64,000 bases of DNA. Source: Croceimicrobium sp963977415 (GTDB lineage: Bacteria; Bacteroidota; Bacteroidia; Flavobacteriales; Schleiferiaceae). Each line of letters starts with the position of its first letter. Positions within the stretch are counted from its first letter, which is position 1. The notes beneath the pieces were generated by a model. It searched no databases. It was not told the DNA's origin and saw only the letters and a program-made list of their open reading frames with translations. This document shows, piece by piece, positions 35,612 to 44,568 of this stretch. The stretch is taken from NCBI GenBank assembly GCA_963977415.1, contig CAXBOS010000008.1, positions 87,108 through 151,107 on the forward strand, in the 5' to 3' direction. The translations under genes were made by a program, and so were the position numbers.

Positions 35612-36957
35612 GTATAGATATCACCCGCGAATTTTTAGAAAATCTTGAAGAAGAGATACTTGCTGGGAAAAAGGAGAACTATCAGGAGTTTATCAATGAT
35701 AGCCACCCTGCTGACATTGCAGAAATCGTCGACAAGATTGATGAAGAAGCAGCGGAAATACTATTTCGTTCCCTCGAAAACGAGTTGGGCGCGGAGGTTT
35801 TAATGGAGATTGATGAAGATCTGCGGGCTAAATTTCTTGAAGGTTACAATGGCCAGGAGATTGCTTCGGATTTAATTGAGAATCTTGATTCTGACGATGC
35901 GGCCGACCTTATCAATGAGTTACCTAGCGAACAGCGTCGAGAGGTTTTAGATAATATTGAAGATGAACAGCAGGCTTTAGATATTGCCCGCTTATTAATC
36001 TACCCCGAAGGAACAGCCGGTTCCTTAATGGGAACAGAACTTATTAAGGTTTACGATACTTGGCGAGTTTTACAGTGCGTAAAAGAAATGCGCAAACAAG
36101 CCGAAGAAATTGAACGTGTTCATGCCATTTATGTAGTAGACGCTAGTAATAAACTATTGGGAACTTTAAGTCTTAAAAAGCTCCTAACAACTTCCACCAA
36201 AACCCCTATCTCAGAGGTTTATTCTTCTAAGGTTCAATATGTAGAAATAAATACTGAAGCAGAGGAAGTGGCTAACTACATGCAAAAATACGATTTGGTA
36301 GTGGTGCCAGTGGTAGATCCTATTGGACACTTAGTGGGTAGAATTACCATCGATGATGTGGTAGATTTTATTCGCGATGAGGCCAAAGAGGATTACAACC
36401 TCGCCAGTGGACTTACTGATGAAGTAGAAGAAGACGATACTATTCTCGCCATCACCCGAGCTCGTTTACCTTGGCTATTAATTGGTCTTTTCGGGGGACT
36501 TTTAGCCGCCTCGGTAATTGGCCGCTATGAAATGGATATTGATATTATTCCCCAAATGGCCTTTTTCATTCCGCTTATTGCGGCTATGGGCGGTAATGTG
36601 GGGGTGCAATCTTCCGCCATTATTGTACAGGGTTTAGCCAGTCAATCCTTAAGTGGTGGAACGGTTACTCGACTAATGAAAGAATTGGGAGTAGCTACTG
36701 TAAATGCCTCTATACTAGCGGCAACCGTTATTGGGAGTAGCTTGTTTTTGGGTTATAGCATGGCCTTAGCCCTTACCGTGGCTGTGGCACTATTTGCGGT
36801 AATTATTGTTGCTGCTTTAATTGGAACTTTTGTACCCTTAATCTTAAATAATTATAAAGTAGATCCAGCCCTTGCTACAGGACCTTTTATTACCACTTTA
36901 AATGATATTATAGGTCTCTTTTTATATTTTCAAATTGGCCGACTAATTCTTGCTTAA
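35608..36957 (+). CDS. mgtE: magnesium transporter MgtE
   Basis: Mg2+ channel/transporter gated by cytoplasmic Mg2+. 449 aa: N-terminal MgtE domain (about 20-125), two CBS domains (about 135-255, with VHAIYVVDASNKLLGTLSL and VVPVVDPIGHLVGRIT as the paired strands) and five membrane helices (about 285-449), including the pore stretch AMGGNVGVQSSAIIVQGLA. Overlaps rsmA by 4 bp. Confidence 0.95.
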   Translation: MSIDITREFLENLEEEILAGKKENYQEFINDSHPADIAEIVDKIDEEAAEILFRSLENELGAEVLMEIDEDLRAKFLEGYNGQEIASDLIENLDSDDAADLINELPSEQRREVLDNIEDEQQALDIARLLIYPEGTAGSLMGTELIKVYDTWRVLQCVKEMRKQAEEIERVHAIYVVDASNKLLGTLSLKKLLTTSTKTPISEVYSSKVQYVEINTEAEEVANYMQKYDLVVVPVVDPIGHLVGRITIDDVVDFIRDEAKEDYNLASGLTDEVEEDDTILAITRARLPWLLIGLFGGLLAASVIGRYEMDIDIIPQMAFFIPLIAAMGGNVGVQSSAIIVQGLASQSLSGGTVTRLMKELGVATVNASILAATVIGSSLFLGYSMALALTVAVALFAVIIVAALIGTFVPLILNNYKVDPALATGPFITTLNDIIGLFLYFQIGRLILA

Positions 36958-36958
36958 T

Positions 36959-37714
36959 ATGCGTATTATTTTATGTATTTGTCTTATTAGCTTTTATGCA
37001 TCTGCGCAAAGCGCTTTTAACAGCGATAGACCGGGGCAAAGTTATTCCCCTATCAGTTTAGAAGCGCGTCAAATACTTGTTCAGCAGGGTTTTGAGTTTG
37101 GGGCAACTTTACTTGATAGTATTACAACACAACGAAGTACAAACTATTTTACAGAAGTTCGTGTGGGTTTAGGTGGGAATTTTGAAGCGGGCTTGGGCTA
37201 TGGTAATCAGTGGATTAATAACACGATTACCGATAATGAATTTAATCTTCAACCATCACAAAACCCTTGGTTGATGCTGCGTTACTCTCTCGATTTAAAT
37301 TTACCTAAATGGCATTTAGGATTTTTAGTTCGCTCGCAAATTAATAATGTCGAATACCGCGGAATTTTATCTTACGACTTTATCGAAGATTTAAGCTTCA
37401 CTATTAATTATGGCATTTTTCAAGATGGTGATAGAGTAGATGGTTTTTATACTATCAATGCCAGTTATGCCTACCACCGCTTTTCGTATTTTATAGAAGC
37501 TTATGGTGCTAACTATTATACTATTGGTGGTCGCGATTTTAGAGCTTATAATATGGGCGGTAGCTATTCCTTGGGTCCTAATTTTCAAATGGAAGTTTTT
37601 GCGGGGTGGCAGCAAAGTGCTTTTAATCAGAACGTTACTCAGCCTTTTATAAATGCGGGTTTTTCTTGGTTAATCGATTTCCAGAAAGAAGAAGAGGAAG
37701 AAGAGAACTTATGA
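36959..37714 (+). CDS. outer-membrane beta-barrel-like protein
   Basis: 251 aa with a signal peptide (MRIILCICLISFYASAQS). The mature part begins FNSDRPGQSYSP, typical of the phenol-degradation MetA-like/transporter family of Bacteroidota, and alternates aromatic strands (GNFEAGLGYGNQW, FTINYGIFQDGD, RFSYFIEAYGANYYT) to the end, then a Glu-rich tail. It looks like a 10-14-strand barrel; what it transports is unknown. The ATG at 36959 lies 1 nt after the mgtE stop; a TTG-extended form from 36950 is unlikely because it would spoil the signal peptide. Confidence 0.75.
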   Translation: MRIILCICLISFYASAQSAFNSDRPGQSYSPISLEARQILVQQGFEFGATLLDSITTQRSTNYFTEVRVGLGGNFEAGLGYGNQWINNTITDNEFNLQPSQNPWLMLRYSLDLNLPKWHLGFLVRSQINNVEYRGILSYDFIEDLSFTINYGIFQDGDRVDGFYTINASYAYHRFSYFIEAYGANYYTIGGRDFRAYNMGGSYSLGPNFQMEVFAGWQQSAFNQNVTQPFINAGFSWLIDFQKEEEEEENL

Positions 37715-38649
37715 AAGTTTTTATAATTGATACGGTTCATCCAAGTCTTTTAGCTGGTCTGCGCCAGATGGGTTTTTCGATTATTGAAGAGTATAAAAAA
37801 TCAAATACCGAGATATCTTGGCCTGAGGTGGATGGTTTGGTTATTCGTAGTCGCTTTCCGGTAGATGCGACTTTATTAGCGCGGGCAACTAATTTAAAAT
37901 TCATCGCTCGCGTAGGGGCAGGTTTGGAAAACATTGACCGAAATTTCTGCGCTTCTAAAGGCATTGAGCTGATAGCCGCTCCTGAGGGAAACCGCAATGC
38001 GGTGGCTGAGCATGCTTTAGGAATGTTACTTTCTATCCTAAATCGCCTGCGTATCGCTGATCGAGAAGTGCGTTCAGGGATATGGCTTAGGGAGGAAAAC
38101 CGCGGTTATGAAATTGCAGGTAAAACGGTAGGCATTCTTGGTTTTGGTCAAATGGGCTCTGCTTTCGCAGAAAAGTTAGCCTCCTTCAATTGCCGCATTC
38201 TTAGTTACGATAAGTATAAAAGTGACTATGCTCCTGCAGGAATTGAAGAAGTAGACTTAAAAACCCTTCAGGCGGAAGCCGATATACTAAGCCTACACAT
38301 TCCCCAAACGGAGGAAAATATTAAATGGGTAGATGCCAAATTTTTAGCACAGTTCAAAAAACCAATCTACTTAATTAATACGGCGCGCGGCAAAATAGTA
38401 GAAAGTCAGGCCTTAGTCGCTGCTTTAGAATCGGGCGCGGTTTTAGGAGCTTGCTTGGATGTACTGGAGTATGAAAAATCGAGTTTCGAAAATATTTTTC
38501 AAGGCGAAAAACCAGCGGCGCTAGACTACTTATTAAAAAGCGATAAGGTCATTCTTAGTCCGCATATCGCGGGTTGGTCTTTTGAGTCGAATGAAAAAAT
38601 GGCCCAAGTAATTTTACAAAAACTAAAAGCATGTAATTATGAGCTATAA
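37711..38649 (+). CDS. D-isomer-specific 2-hydroxyacid dehydrogenase
   Basis: NAD-dependent dehydrogenase of the SerA/PdxB group, 312 aa (catalytic core only, no ACT domain). Motifs: ARVGAGLENID (the substrate-binding Arg), the dinucleotide fold GKTVGILGFGQMGSAFAEKL, LINTARGKIV (catalytic Arg) and LSPHIAGWSFES (catalytic His). 3-phosphoglycerate is a possible substrate, but a broader 2-hydroxyacid role cannot be excluded. The frame extends back to 37666, but the ATG at 37711 overlaps the preceding stop as ATGA and gives the family N-terminus MKVFIID. Confidence 0.85.
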   Translation: MKVFIIDTVHPSLLAGLRQMGFSIIEEYKKSNTEISWPEVDGLVIRSRFPVDATLLARATNLKFIARVGAGLENIDRNFCASKGIELIAAPEGNRNAVAEHALGMLLSILNRLRIADREVRSGIWLREENRGYEIAGKTVGILGFGQMGSAFAEKLASFNCRILSYDKYKSDYAPAGIEEVDLKTLQAEADILSLHIPQTEENIKWVDAKFLAQFKKPIYLINTARGKIVESQALVAALESGAVLGACLDVLEYEKSSFENIFQGEKPAALDYLLKSDKVILSPHIAGWSFESNEKMAQVILQKLKACNYEL

Positions 38650-38923
38650 AGCAGTTTGGGAAAACAAAGCAGAGGGCCAGTTCATCTATGAAGAAGAAGG
38701 CAAGAAGTTAGCCTTTATGGACTTATTACTAACGGACTCGGGAAAATTGGTTATAAAACACACTGAAGTAGATCCGAGCCAAGAAGGTAAGGGTATCGCG
38801 AAGAAATTACTCGAAGAAGTAGCCTCATTCGCTCGGGCAAATAATTATAAAATACTGCCTGTATGTCCCTTTGCTAAGAATGTAATGTACAAGTATCCAG
38901 AGCAGTATAAGGACTTGTTATAA
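38639..38923 (+). CDS. small GNAT-type acetyltransferase (NATD1-like)
   Basis: 94 aa; the mini-GNAT form in which the acetyl-CoA loop reads EVDPSQEGKGIAKKLL (about 42-57) and the C-terminal CPFAKNVMYKYPEQYKDL (about 75-92) is the family's signature. Substrate unknown. It overlaps the dehydrogenase by 11 bp and ends the operon before a bidirectional terminator. Confidence 0.88.
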   Translation: MSYKAVWENKAEGQFIYEEEGKKLAFMDLLLTDSGKLVIKHTEVDPSQEGKGIAKKLLEEVASFARANNYKILPVCPFAKNVMYKYPEQYKDLL

Positions 38924-38925
38924 AT

Positions 38926-38956
38926 AAAAAAGCCCTCCGTTTCGGAAGGCTTTTTT
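38926..38956. terminator. bidirectional terminator between the acetyltransferase and ribBA
   Basis: AAAAAAGCC-C-TCCG (38926-38939) / CGGA-A-GGCTTTTTT (38943-38956) with one C-A mismatch and a 3-nt loop. A-tract on one side and T-tract on the other serve both convergent operons. Confidence 0.85.
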
Positions 38957-38959
38957 GTT

Positions 38960-40111
38960 CTAATCCATGGTAACATTCTCGGTTATGGTTAAACCATAAC
39001 CAGTAATTCCTACGCGTTTTATGGGATTGTTAGTGAGCAATTTCACCTTGCTAATACCCAGCTGATGAAGGATTTGAGCACCTATGCCAAAATCACGCGC
39101 ATCTTTAGTAAAGCTCATACGACGCTTAGCATCCTTTGCTTCTAGGTTTTCTTTGTAACTGCGAATGCGTTGCAGAAGATTTCCAGTTGGCATTTCTTGG
39201 TTCATATAAACCACCGCCCCTTTACCTTCTTGGGCTAACTTCGCCAAAGCTTTTCCTAATTGATGGCTGGTATCACCCGTTAGCACTTCAAAAATATCAT
39301 TAGCCACGGAATTGGAATGCATACGCACCAAAACCGATTCATCTTTAGTCCAAGTACCCATGCTTAGAGCAAGATGCACTTGATCATTGGTAGTTTGCCT
39401 AAAGGCCCGTAAAAGGAAAGTTCCGTATTCCGTCTCTAATTCAAATTCTTCTTTTTTAACTACTAAAGACTCGGCTTCCATGCGGTAGGCCACTAAGTCT
39501 TCAATGCTAATTACTTTTAAATCGAATTTGGCAGCAATTTCTTTTAATTGAGGAAGACGAGCCATGGTTCCATCCTCGTTCATAATTTCCACAATAACTC
39601 CCGCAGGGGAGAGGCCCGCTAAGCGCGATAAATCGATGGCGGCTTCGGTATGACCAGTGCGACGTAAAACGCCACCAGGTTTAGCGATAAGGGGAAAAAT
39701 ATGGCCCGGACGATTTAAATCGTTTGCGGTGGTTTTTGGATCTACTAAGGCTTTAATAGTTTTAGATCGATCCGCAGCTGAAATACCAGTGCTAACGCCG
39801 TTTCCTCTTAAATCTATTGACACTGTAAACTGCGTTAGCATAGGATCGGTATTATCGTTCACCATGGGGTGAAGATTCAATTCCTTACAGCGTTCGTCGA
39901 TTAGTGGGGCGCAAATTAATCCGCGTCCTTCTTTGGTCATAAAGTTGATCATTTCGGGGCTCACCATTTCGGCGGCCGCCACAAAATCACCCTCATTTTC
40001 ACGATCTTCATCGTCTACTACAATTACCACTTTTCCGGCTTTAATGTCGGCGATGGCTTCTTCTATGGTATTCAGCTTAGTGCTGATTTCTTGCTGTTGG
40101 CTCCCAAGCAT
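38960..40111 (-). CDS. ribB: RibBA-like: DHBP synthase with degenerate GTP cyclohydrolase II half
   Basis: Riboflavin synthesis. The N-terminal DHBP synthase (about 12-212) is intact: DDEDRENEGD at 33-42 and the later RTGHTEAAID. The C-terminal GTP cyclohydrolase II-like half (about 225-383) has lost the three zinc cysteines: the HSEC...CDC pattern reads HSNS (265-268)...G-D-T (279-281). The catalytic-arginine loop GRGIGL reads MPTGNL (307-312). The LLTNNP motif is kept. It should make DHBP but not open GTP; a separate RibA must exist elsewhere. Its start lies inside the GT2 gene (35-bp overlap). Confidence 0.9.
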   Translation of the reverse strand: MLGSQQQEISTKLNTIEEAIADIKAGKVVIVVDDEDRENEGDFVAAAEMVSPEMINFMTKEGRGLICAPLIDERCKELNLHPMVNDNTDPMLTQFTVSIDLRGNGVSTGISAADRSKTIKALVDPKTTANDLNRPGHIFPLIAKPGGVLRRTGHTEAAIDLSRLAGLSPAGVIVEIMNEDGTMARLPQLKEIAAKFDLKVISIEDLVAYRMEAESLVVKKEEFELETEYGTFLLRAFRQTTNDQVHLALSMGTWTKDESVLVRMHSNSVANDIFEVLTGDTSHQLGKALAKLAQEGKGAVVYMNQEMPTGNLLQRIRSYKENLEAKDAKRRMSFTKDARDFGIGAQILHQLGISKVKLLTNNPIKRVGITGYGLTITENVTMD

Positions 40112-41249
40112 TGCTTTTAATTCCTTTAATGTATGTCATAAACCCTTCGAGTAGGGCTAAGTTCATGTAAATAAAATGACCGGGGTATTTTAGAAAGGCA
40201 CCGCCCTTGCGTTGCGCGAATAAAATTCCAAATAATCCCAAGCCGATAAAAACCATATACAGTCCCGAAAAGATGGCGTAAAACCAATGATACATAGTTA
40301 ATTGGGTACTGCTAAATAATAATAAGATTAAGAAGAAGGGGGTAAACCACCGCAATATTTTATGGGCAAAAAAGGCTAAGCCTATGGGCCAAAATCTTTT
40401 AATTAAAAGTCCTTTAAAGCATTTCAGGTTTTGATAATTCCCAATACCAATGCGAACTTTTCGTTTGTACTCTTCTTGGGGCGAAACACTAACATCTTCG
40501 TATACCTTCGCCTTGGGCTCCCATAATACTTTTTGATCCTGCTCCATCAAGCGCAAGCTTACATAAAAGTCTTCCATAAAAAACAGGGGCGGTATTTCAG
40601 GGAATTTATTGGCTTTAATTAGATAAGCGCCACCTTCCAAACCTAGTACAATAGACCAGAGTTTACTTTCGGCCGCCTTTAGTTTATTTTCCCAACTAAG
40701 GTAAAAGTTCTCTTGCTTGCTGATTCCTTTCTGGGGGAGGGCTCCGTAATGAATTACCGCTCCACAAGCGGCCGCTTGCGTATCGGAGTTTAGGCGACTC
40801 ACCAATGTCTTGAGAAGATCTTTATCAAAAATAATATTGGCATCGGTAAGTAGCAGCAATTCCGATTTAGATTGAGCGGTAAGATGATTTATAATGGCTG
40901 ACTTGCCATGACGCTCTTTAAATAATTTCACTTTTAAGCGACTTTCTTTCGCTTGCCAGGCATGCAAGATGTCATTGGTGGCATCGCTACTGTTATCACT
41001 GCCAATACTAATGCTTAATTTATCACTCGGATAGTCGCAAGCAAGAATAGAGCGTATTTTAGTATCAAGTACACATTCTTCGTTATAGGCGGCAAAAACC
41101 ACTTCTATACTGGGCCAGTCTTGAATTGCCTTCGTCTCCTTTTCTTTTTTAAAAAAAGCGAAAAATCGCACCAACAAAGGATAGAGGATATAACTACTGA
41201 GAATGCTTCCCAGACTGAGCCAAAAAATGACTTGTAGGAATAAATTCAT
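40077..41249 (-). CDS. membrane glycosyltransferase, family 2
   Basis: 390 aa. N-terminal membrane helix (about 3-26), GT-A catalytic domain from WPSIEVVFAAYNEE (about 44-57), SIGSDNSSDATNDI and LLLTDANIIF (nucleotide-sugar/metal site, DAN), plus the acceptor-side FFMEDFYVSLRLMEQ (about 228-242), which corresponds to the ED motif. Three C-terminal helices. Related to cellulose-synthase-like and poly-GlcNAc transferases; the product is unknown. Overlaps the GT4 gene by 4 bp and ribB by 35 bp. Confidence 0.85.
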   Translation of the reverse strand: MNLFLQVIFWLSLGSILSSYILYPLLVRFFAFFKKEKETKAIQDWPSIEVVFAAYNEECVLDTKIRSILACDYPSDKLSISIGSDNSSDATNDILHAWQAKESRLKVKLFKERHGKSAIINHLTAQSKSELLLLTDANIIFDKDLLKTLVSRLNSDTQAAACGAVIHYGALPQKGISKQENFYLSWENKLKAAESKLWSIVLGLEGGAYLIKANKFPEIPPLFFMEDFYVSLRLMEQDQKVLWEPKAKVYEDVSVSPQEEYKRKVRIGIGNYQNLKCFKGLLIKRFWPIGLAFFAHKILRWFTPFFLILLLFSSTQLTMYHWFYAIFSGLYMVFIGLGLFGILFAQRKGGAFLKYPGHFIYMNLALLEGFMTYIKGIKSNAWEPTARNQH

Positions 41250-42442
41250 AGTAAAGTTTGGTAAAACTTAAGCAATTTGGCTCCTAAAGTAGCATTTGCG
41301 TATTCTTCTTCAAACTTTTTGCGAGCGGCCTGCGCCATATTTTCACGTTCGGTATCGTTGTCAAGGAGCAAAATAATTGCTGCGGCAAAAGCTTCTGCTT
41401 CCTGGGCTAAAAGTACTTCTTTATTAGCTTCTAAATTAATGCCTTCAGCACCAATAATTGTGCTTACACAAGCTTGGCCCATGGCCATATATTCTACTAG
41501 TTTGATGCGCATTCCGCTACCCGCTAAAAGGGGGATAATTGCAATCTTCGCGGCTTTAATAAAACGTTGGGCATCATCCACTTCGGCAAAAAGCCACAGG
41601 TTATCGTTGGCATGATTAAACAGTTTTTTAGGCATATGTCTGCCACCGATAGCAATGCGACTTTGGGGACGGGCCTCTAGAACAAGGGGCCAAACTTCTT
41701 CCAAAAACCACTCTAAGCCTTGTTGATTTGGCAACCAATCTAAACTAGCGAGGTGAGCAATATCATAGCGAAATTCTCGCGGAACTTCTGTACTGTAATC
41801 TTCAGGGTTTAAACCACAAGGAATGGAGGTGCTTATTTTCTTTCCCCCCAAGCTGCGGTAAATATTTCGATCGGCATCAGTAATAAAAACTAGGGCATCC
41901 ATCAAGGCGAGGTGCTTTATTTCAAATTTCTTGAGACGGGCCGATTGAATTTCTAGATATTTCTTTTTTAGCTTGTTGGTTTCATTATTGGTGTGTCGTT
42001 CCCAGATAAGATGCTCAATATTATGAGCACGCATGCTCACAGAAGCTTTAGAATACTTACGAATTAGAGGTAAGTAAACCGCCATGCTCAGTCCTTCTAA
42101 CTGGATAATATCAAAGTCTTTTTCTTGTAATTTTCCCTTGAGTGCTTTTTGCATACCCTTCTGCAGAAAGCGAGAAACGTGATAGGCTTTACCACTAATG
42201 AGGTTTAATGCTGCAGGAATGGCTTTAATATCAGTATCTACATCTACCGCAGTGAAATCTAATCCTTCGGGTAAGTTTTCCTTAATTTCCTTGGCGTTGC
42301 GGTAATGCTTTTTGGTGTTTAAGCTGAGTAGGCTAAGCGTCGCGCCATTTAATAATAAGGCATCTACCATACTGCGAATAGCAATGCTGCTTCCGTCGTT
42401 AGCGGGAAAGGGAACTTTATTGCTGAGGAGCAGAATTTTCAC
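41246..42442 (-). CDS. glycosyltransferase, family 4 (GT-B)
   Basis: 398 aa from a GTG start. The N-terminal KILLLSNKVPFPANDGSSIA is the glycine-rich acceptor loop of GT4 enzymes; the C-terminal half has GSGMRIKLVEYMAMGQACVST (about 315-335) with the E-x7-E-like donor site. Likely sugar transfer to a cell-surface glycan. The frame reads further to a TTG at 42472, deep in lptF, but the GTG at 42442 yields the canonical N-terminus. Overlaps the lptF end by 26 bp. Confidence 0.85.
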   Translation of the reverse strand: MKILLLSNKVPFPANDGSSIAIRSMVDALLLNGATLSLLSLNTKKHYRNAKEIKENLPEGLDFTAVDVDTDIKAIPAALNLISGKAYHVSRFLQKGMQKALKGKLQEKDFDIIQLEGLSMAVYLPLIRKYSKASVSMRAHNIEHLIWERHTNNETNKLKKKYLEIQSARLKKFEIKHLALMDALVFITDADRNIYRSLGGKKISTSIPCGLNPEDYSTEVPREFRYDIAHLASLDWLPNQQGLEWFLEEVWPLVLEARPQSRIAIGGRHMPKKLFNHANDNLWLFAEVDDAQRFIKAAKIAIIPLLAGSGMRIKLVEYMAMGQACVSTIIGAEGINLEANKEVLLAQEAEAFAAAIILLLDNDTERENMAQAARKKFEEEYANATLGAKLLKFYQTLL

Positions 42443-43916
42443 GTGTTGCTTCTGTAGATTTTCGCTTGGCAAAGATGTTCGAAATTTTCTGAAAAGGCTT
42501 CATATAAAGTTCAATATTGAAAATCACACTGTCAGTGGCCGATTTGTAAGTTAGCCAAATACCTATGGGCAATAAAATAAAATTGGCCGTCCACATAGCT
42601 TGGAAGGGTGTCCAATACATAAAACGGCCTAATTTCTCAAAAGAGAAACTGGTTACATGGTACACGATAAAGATGAAAACACTCACTACCACTGGCATTC
42701 CCATTCCTCCTTTGCGAATAATCGCCCCCAAGGGTGCTCCCACAAAAAAGAGAACTATTATTGCGAAGGATACAGAAAATTTCTTTTGCCATTCAAGTAC
42801 ATGGCGAGTGATAACCAATTTACGCCAATCGTATTGGGCAGTAGCATTGCTGTAATAAGCTTTATTACTACGGGCAATACGCATGGAATTTTGTAAAATT
42901 CGAGCATGCATATCGGCCTCGAAGTTATTAATTAGGGTATCGCTTAGTTTGGAAATAACCACTGAAGTTGAACTATCTGGCGTTAAAATTCGCTCTGCCT
43001 CGGGAATGTCTTTCAGATCATTATAGGCATATTTATCAATCATTTGCTTTTCAAAGTCACCTTGCAAATCTGCTAAAAGCATATTGAGGCTATCTACCGC
43101 TTCGTCGAGTTGACGCACATTAAGCATGTCGAATTCTTTGCGCCCAGACTTCCTTAAATCCCCTGCTTGAAAATCTACTAAGTTGAAACGTATTAAGCTT
43201 TCTTGAAAATTCGATTTTACAAAAGGCTTGTTGTCACGATCTTTTGCTTTGCTGGGATTATGGTCTTCGTAGGAGTGCCCATCGTAAAGGAAAATTTCGA
43301 GGAATTGCTCGTTAGCGGTTACTTGCATTTTGCCACTATCGGCCACAATTACCTTGGTATTACCTCTTTTCTGGGTATGATCATAGATAATCACATCGCT
43401 TAGTAAGTTCTGATTTTCCCCGTATTTCTCACCCACCTTAATTGAAAAACCTTCAATGCCTTTATAAAAAACACCCGGCCTAATGCTTAGTGCGGGTTTT
43501 TGGTTGGCAATATTTCTACGAAGCGTTTCGCTGCGTAAATTGGCAATAGGAATAACATAATTAGCAAAAAGGAAAGCGCCCACACTTAAGCAAACCATAA
43601 ATACAAAAAGGGGACGCATTACTCGGGCAAGTCCGAGGCCCGAGGATTTCATGGCGGCTAGCTCATTGTTTTCGCCTAAGGTTCCTAAAACCATGATAGA
43701 GGAGAGGAGCACGGCTAGCGGCAAAGCCATTGGAACTAATGTGGCCGAGGTATAAAATAAAAGTTCTGCGATGTAATACCATTCTACTCCACGACCAACA
43801 AGATCATCAATGTACTTCCAAACGAATTGCATCAATAAAAAAAGAATCATCACGAAAAAGGTGATGATAAAGGGTCTAAAGAAGCTTTTCAGTACAAAGC
43901 GATCAATTATCTTCAT
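42417..43916 (-). CDS. LptF/LptG-family permease
   Basis: 499 aa, YjgP/YjgQ fold: three N-terminal helices (about 10-35, 55-80, 100-120), a long periplasmic beta-jellyroll region (about 130-380) and three C-terminal helices (about 395-465). It is the inner-membrane part of the LptB2FG lipopolysaccharide extractor. The sequence cannot tell LptF from LptG, and a second copy is not in the window. One-base overlap with lolA. Confidence 0.9.
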   Translation of the reverse strand: MKIIDRFVLKSFFRPFIITFFVMILFLLMQFVWKYIDDLVGRGVEWYYIAELLFYTSATLVPMALPLAVLLSSIMVLGTLGENNELAAMKSSGLGLARVMRPLFVFMVCLSVGAFLFANYVIPIANLRSETLRRNIANQKPALSIRPGVFYKGIEGFSIKVGEKYGENQNLLSDVIIYDHTQKRGNTKVIVADSGKMQVTANEQFLEIFLYDGHSYEDHNPSKAKDRDNKPFVKSNFQESLIRFNLVDFQAGDLRKSGRKEFDMLNVRQLDEAVDSLNMLLADLQGDFEKQMIDKYAYNDLKDIPEAERILTPDSSTSVVISKLSDTLINNFEADMHARILQNSMRIARSNKAYYSNATAQYDWRKLVITRHVLEWQKKFSVSFAIIVLFFVGAPLGAIIRKGGMGMPVVVSVFIFIVYHVTSFSFEKLGRFMYWTPFQAMWTANFILLPIGIWLTYKSATDSVIFNIELYMKPFQKISNIFAKRKSTEATRENSAPQQ

Positions 43917-44563
43917 TACTCGCTTATGTAATAATCTTGGTAATCGGCACGATTAAAAGTAAAATAGCCTGCAGGTAATTTAGGATTGGATTTAAAGCTA
44001 TTAACAATCAAAGTAGTGACGGTTCCATTACTTCCCCATTGCTGTAAGCTGTGCACATGCTTGCTTGATTTTTCAATACCAATCATAATCTTATCCACGG
44101 TAAGTGTGTTAACTGGCTTTAGGATTATATATTGGATGGTTTTGCCATTTATTTGTTCGGTTCCCCCTAATTTGTAGCTATATCCTTTAGAAAAGGAGCT
44201 TAAGATTTTGCTTGGACTGATGCCTTCATCTTCTTCTTCATTGTCGTAGCTACTAATCTGTACTTCTTCATCTTCATTTAAAATGTTGTACAGTTTTTTT
44301 CCCGCTCTTATTTGCTCTATACTTTCTAATTTTAGGTGATAGTCTTCTCCTTTTAGGGCGATGCTACCACTTTGATTTTGAACTACGGGCGGTTCAACTT
44401 TACGATTTTCGAAGGTATAACTGAATTCGAGGGAAATGCTAGCATAGGATTTCATCTTGGCAGAAGACTCCTCTAGTAAAGCTTTGGCTTCAACATGACT
44501 GGCTTGAGAAAAAAGGCTGAAGCTGAGTAAAAGGGCTCCACTAATACTAAAAAACTTAGGCAT
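43916..44563 (-). CDS. lolA: LolA-like outer-membrane lipoprotein carrier
   Basis: 215 aa with a signal peptide (1-21, ending SQASHVEA). The LolA/LolB half-barrel pattern is visible: an N-terminal amphipathic helix AKALLEESSAKMKSYASI, then strands ISLEFSYTFEN, GSIALKGEDYHLKL and GKKLYNILNEDEEVQIS. It would ferry lipoproteins from the inner to the outer membrane, although in Bacteroidota LolB is usually lacking. Second gene of the ftsK operon, 5 nt after ftsK. Confidence 0.85.
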   Translation of the reverse strand: MPKFFSISGALLLSFSLFSQASHVEAKALLEESSAKMKSYASISLEFSYTFENRKVEPPVVQNQSGSIALKGEDYHLKLESIEQIRAGKKLYNILNEDEEVQISSYDNEEEDEGISPSKILSSFSKGYSYKLGGTEQINGKTIQYIILKPVNTLTVDKIMIGIEKSSKHVHSLQQWGSNGTVTTLIVNSFKSNPKLPAGYFTFNRADYQDYYISE

Positions 44564-44568
44564 AATAT

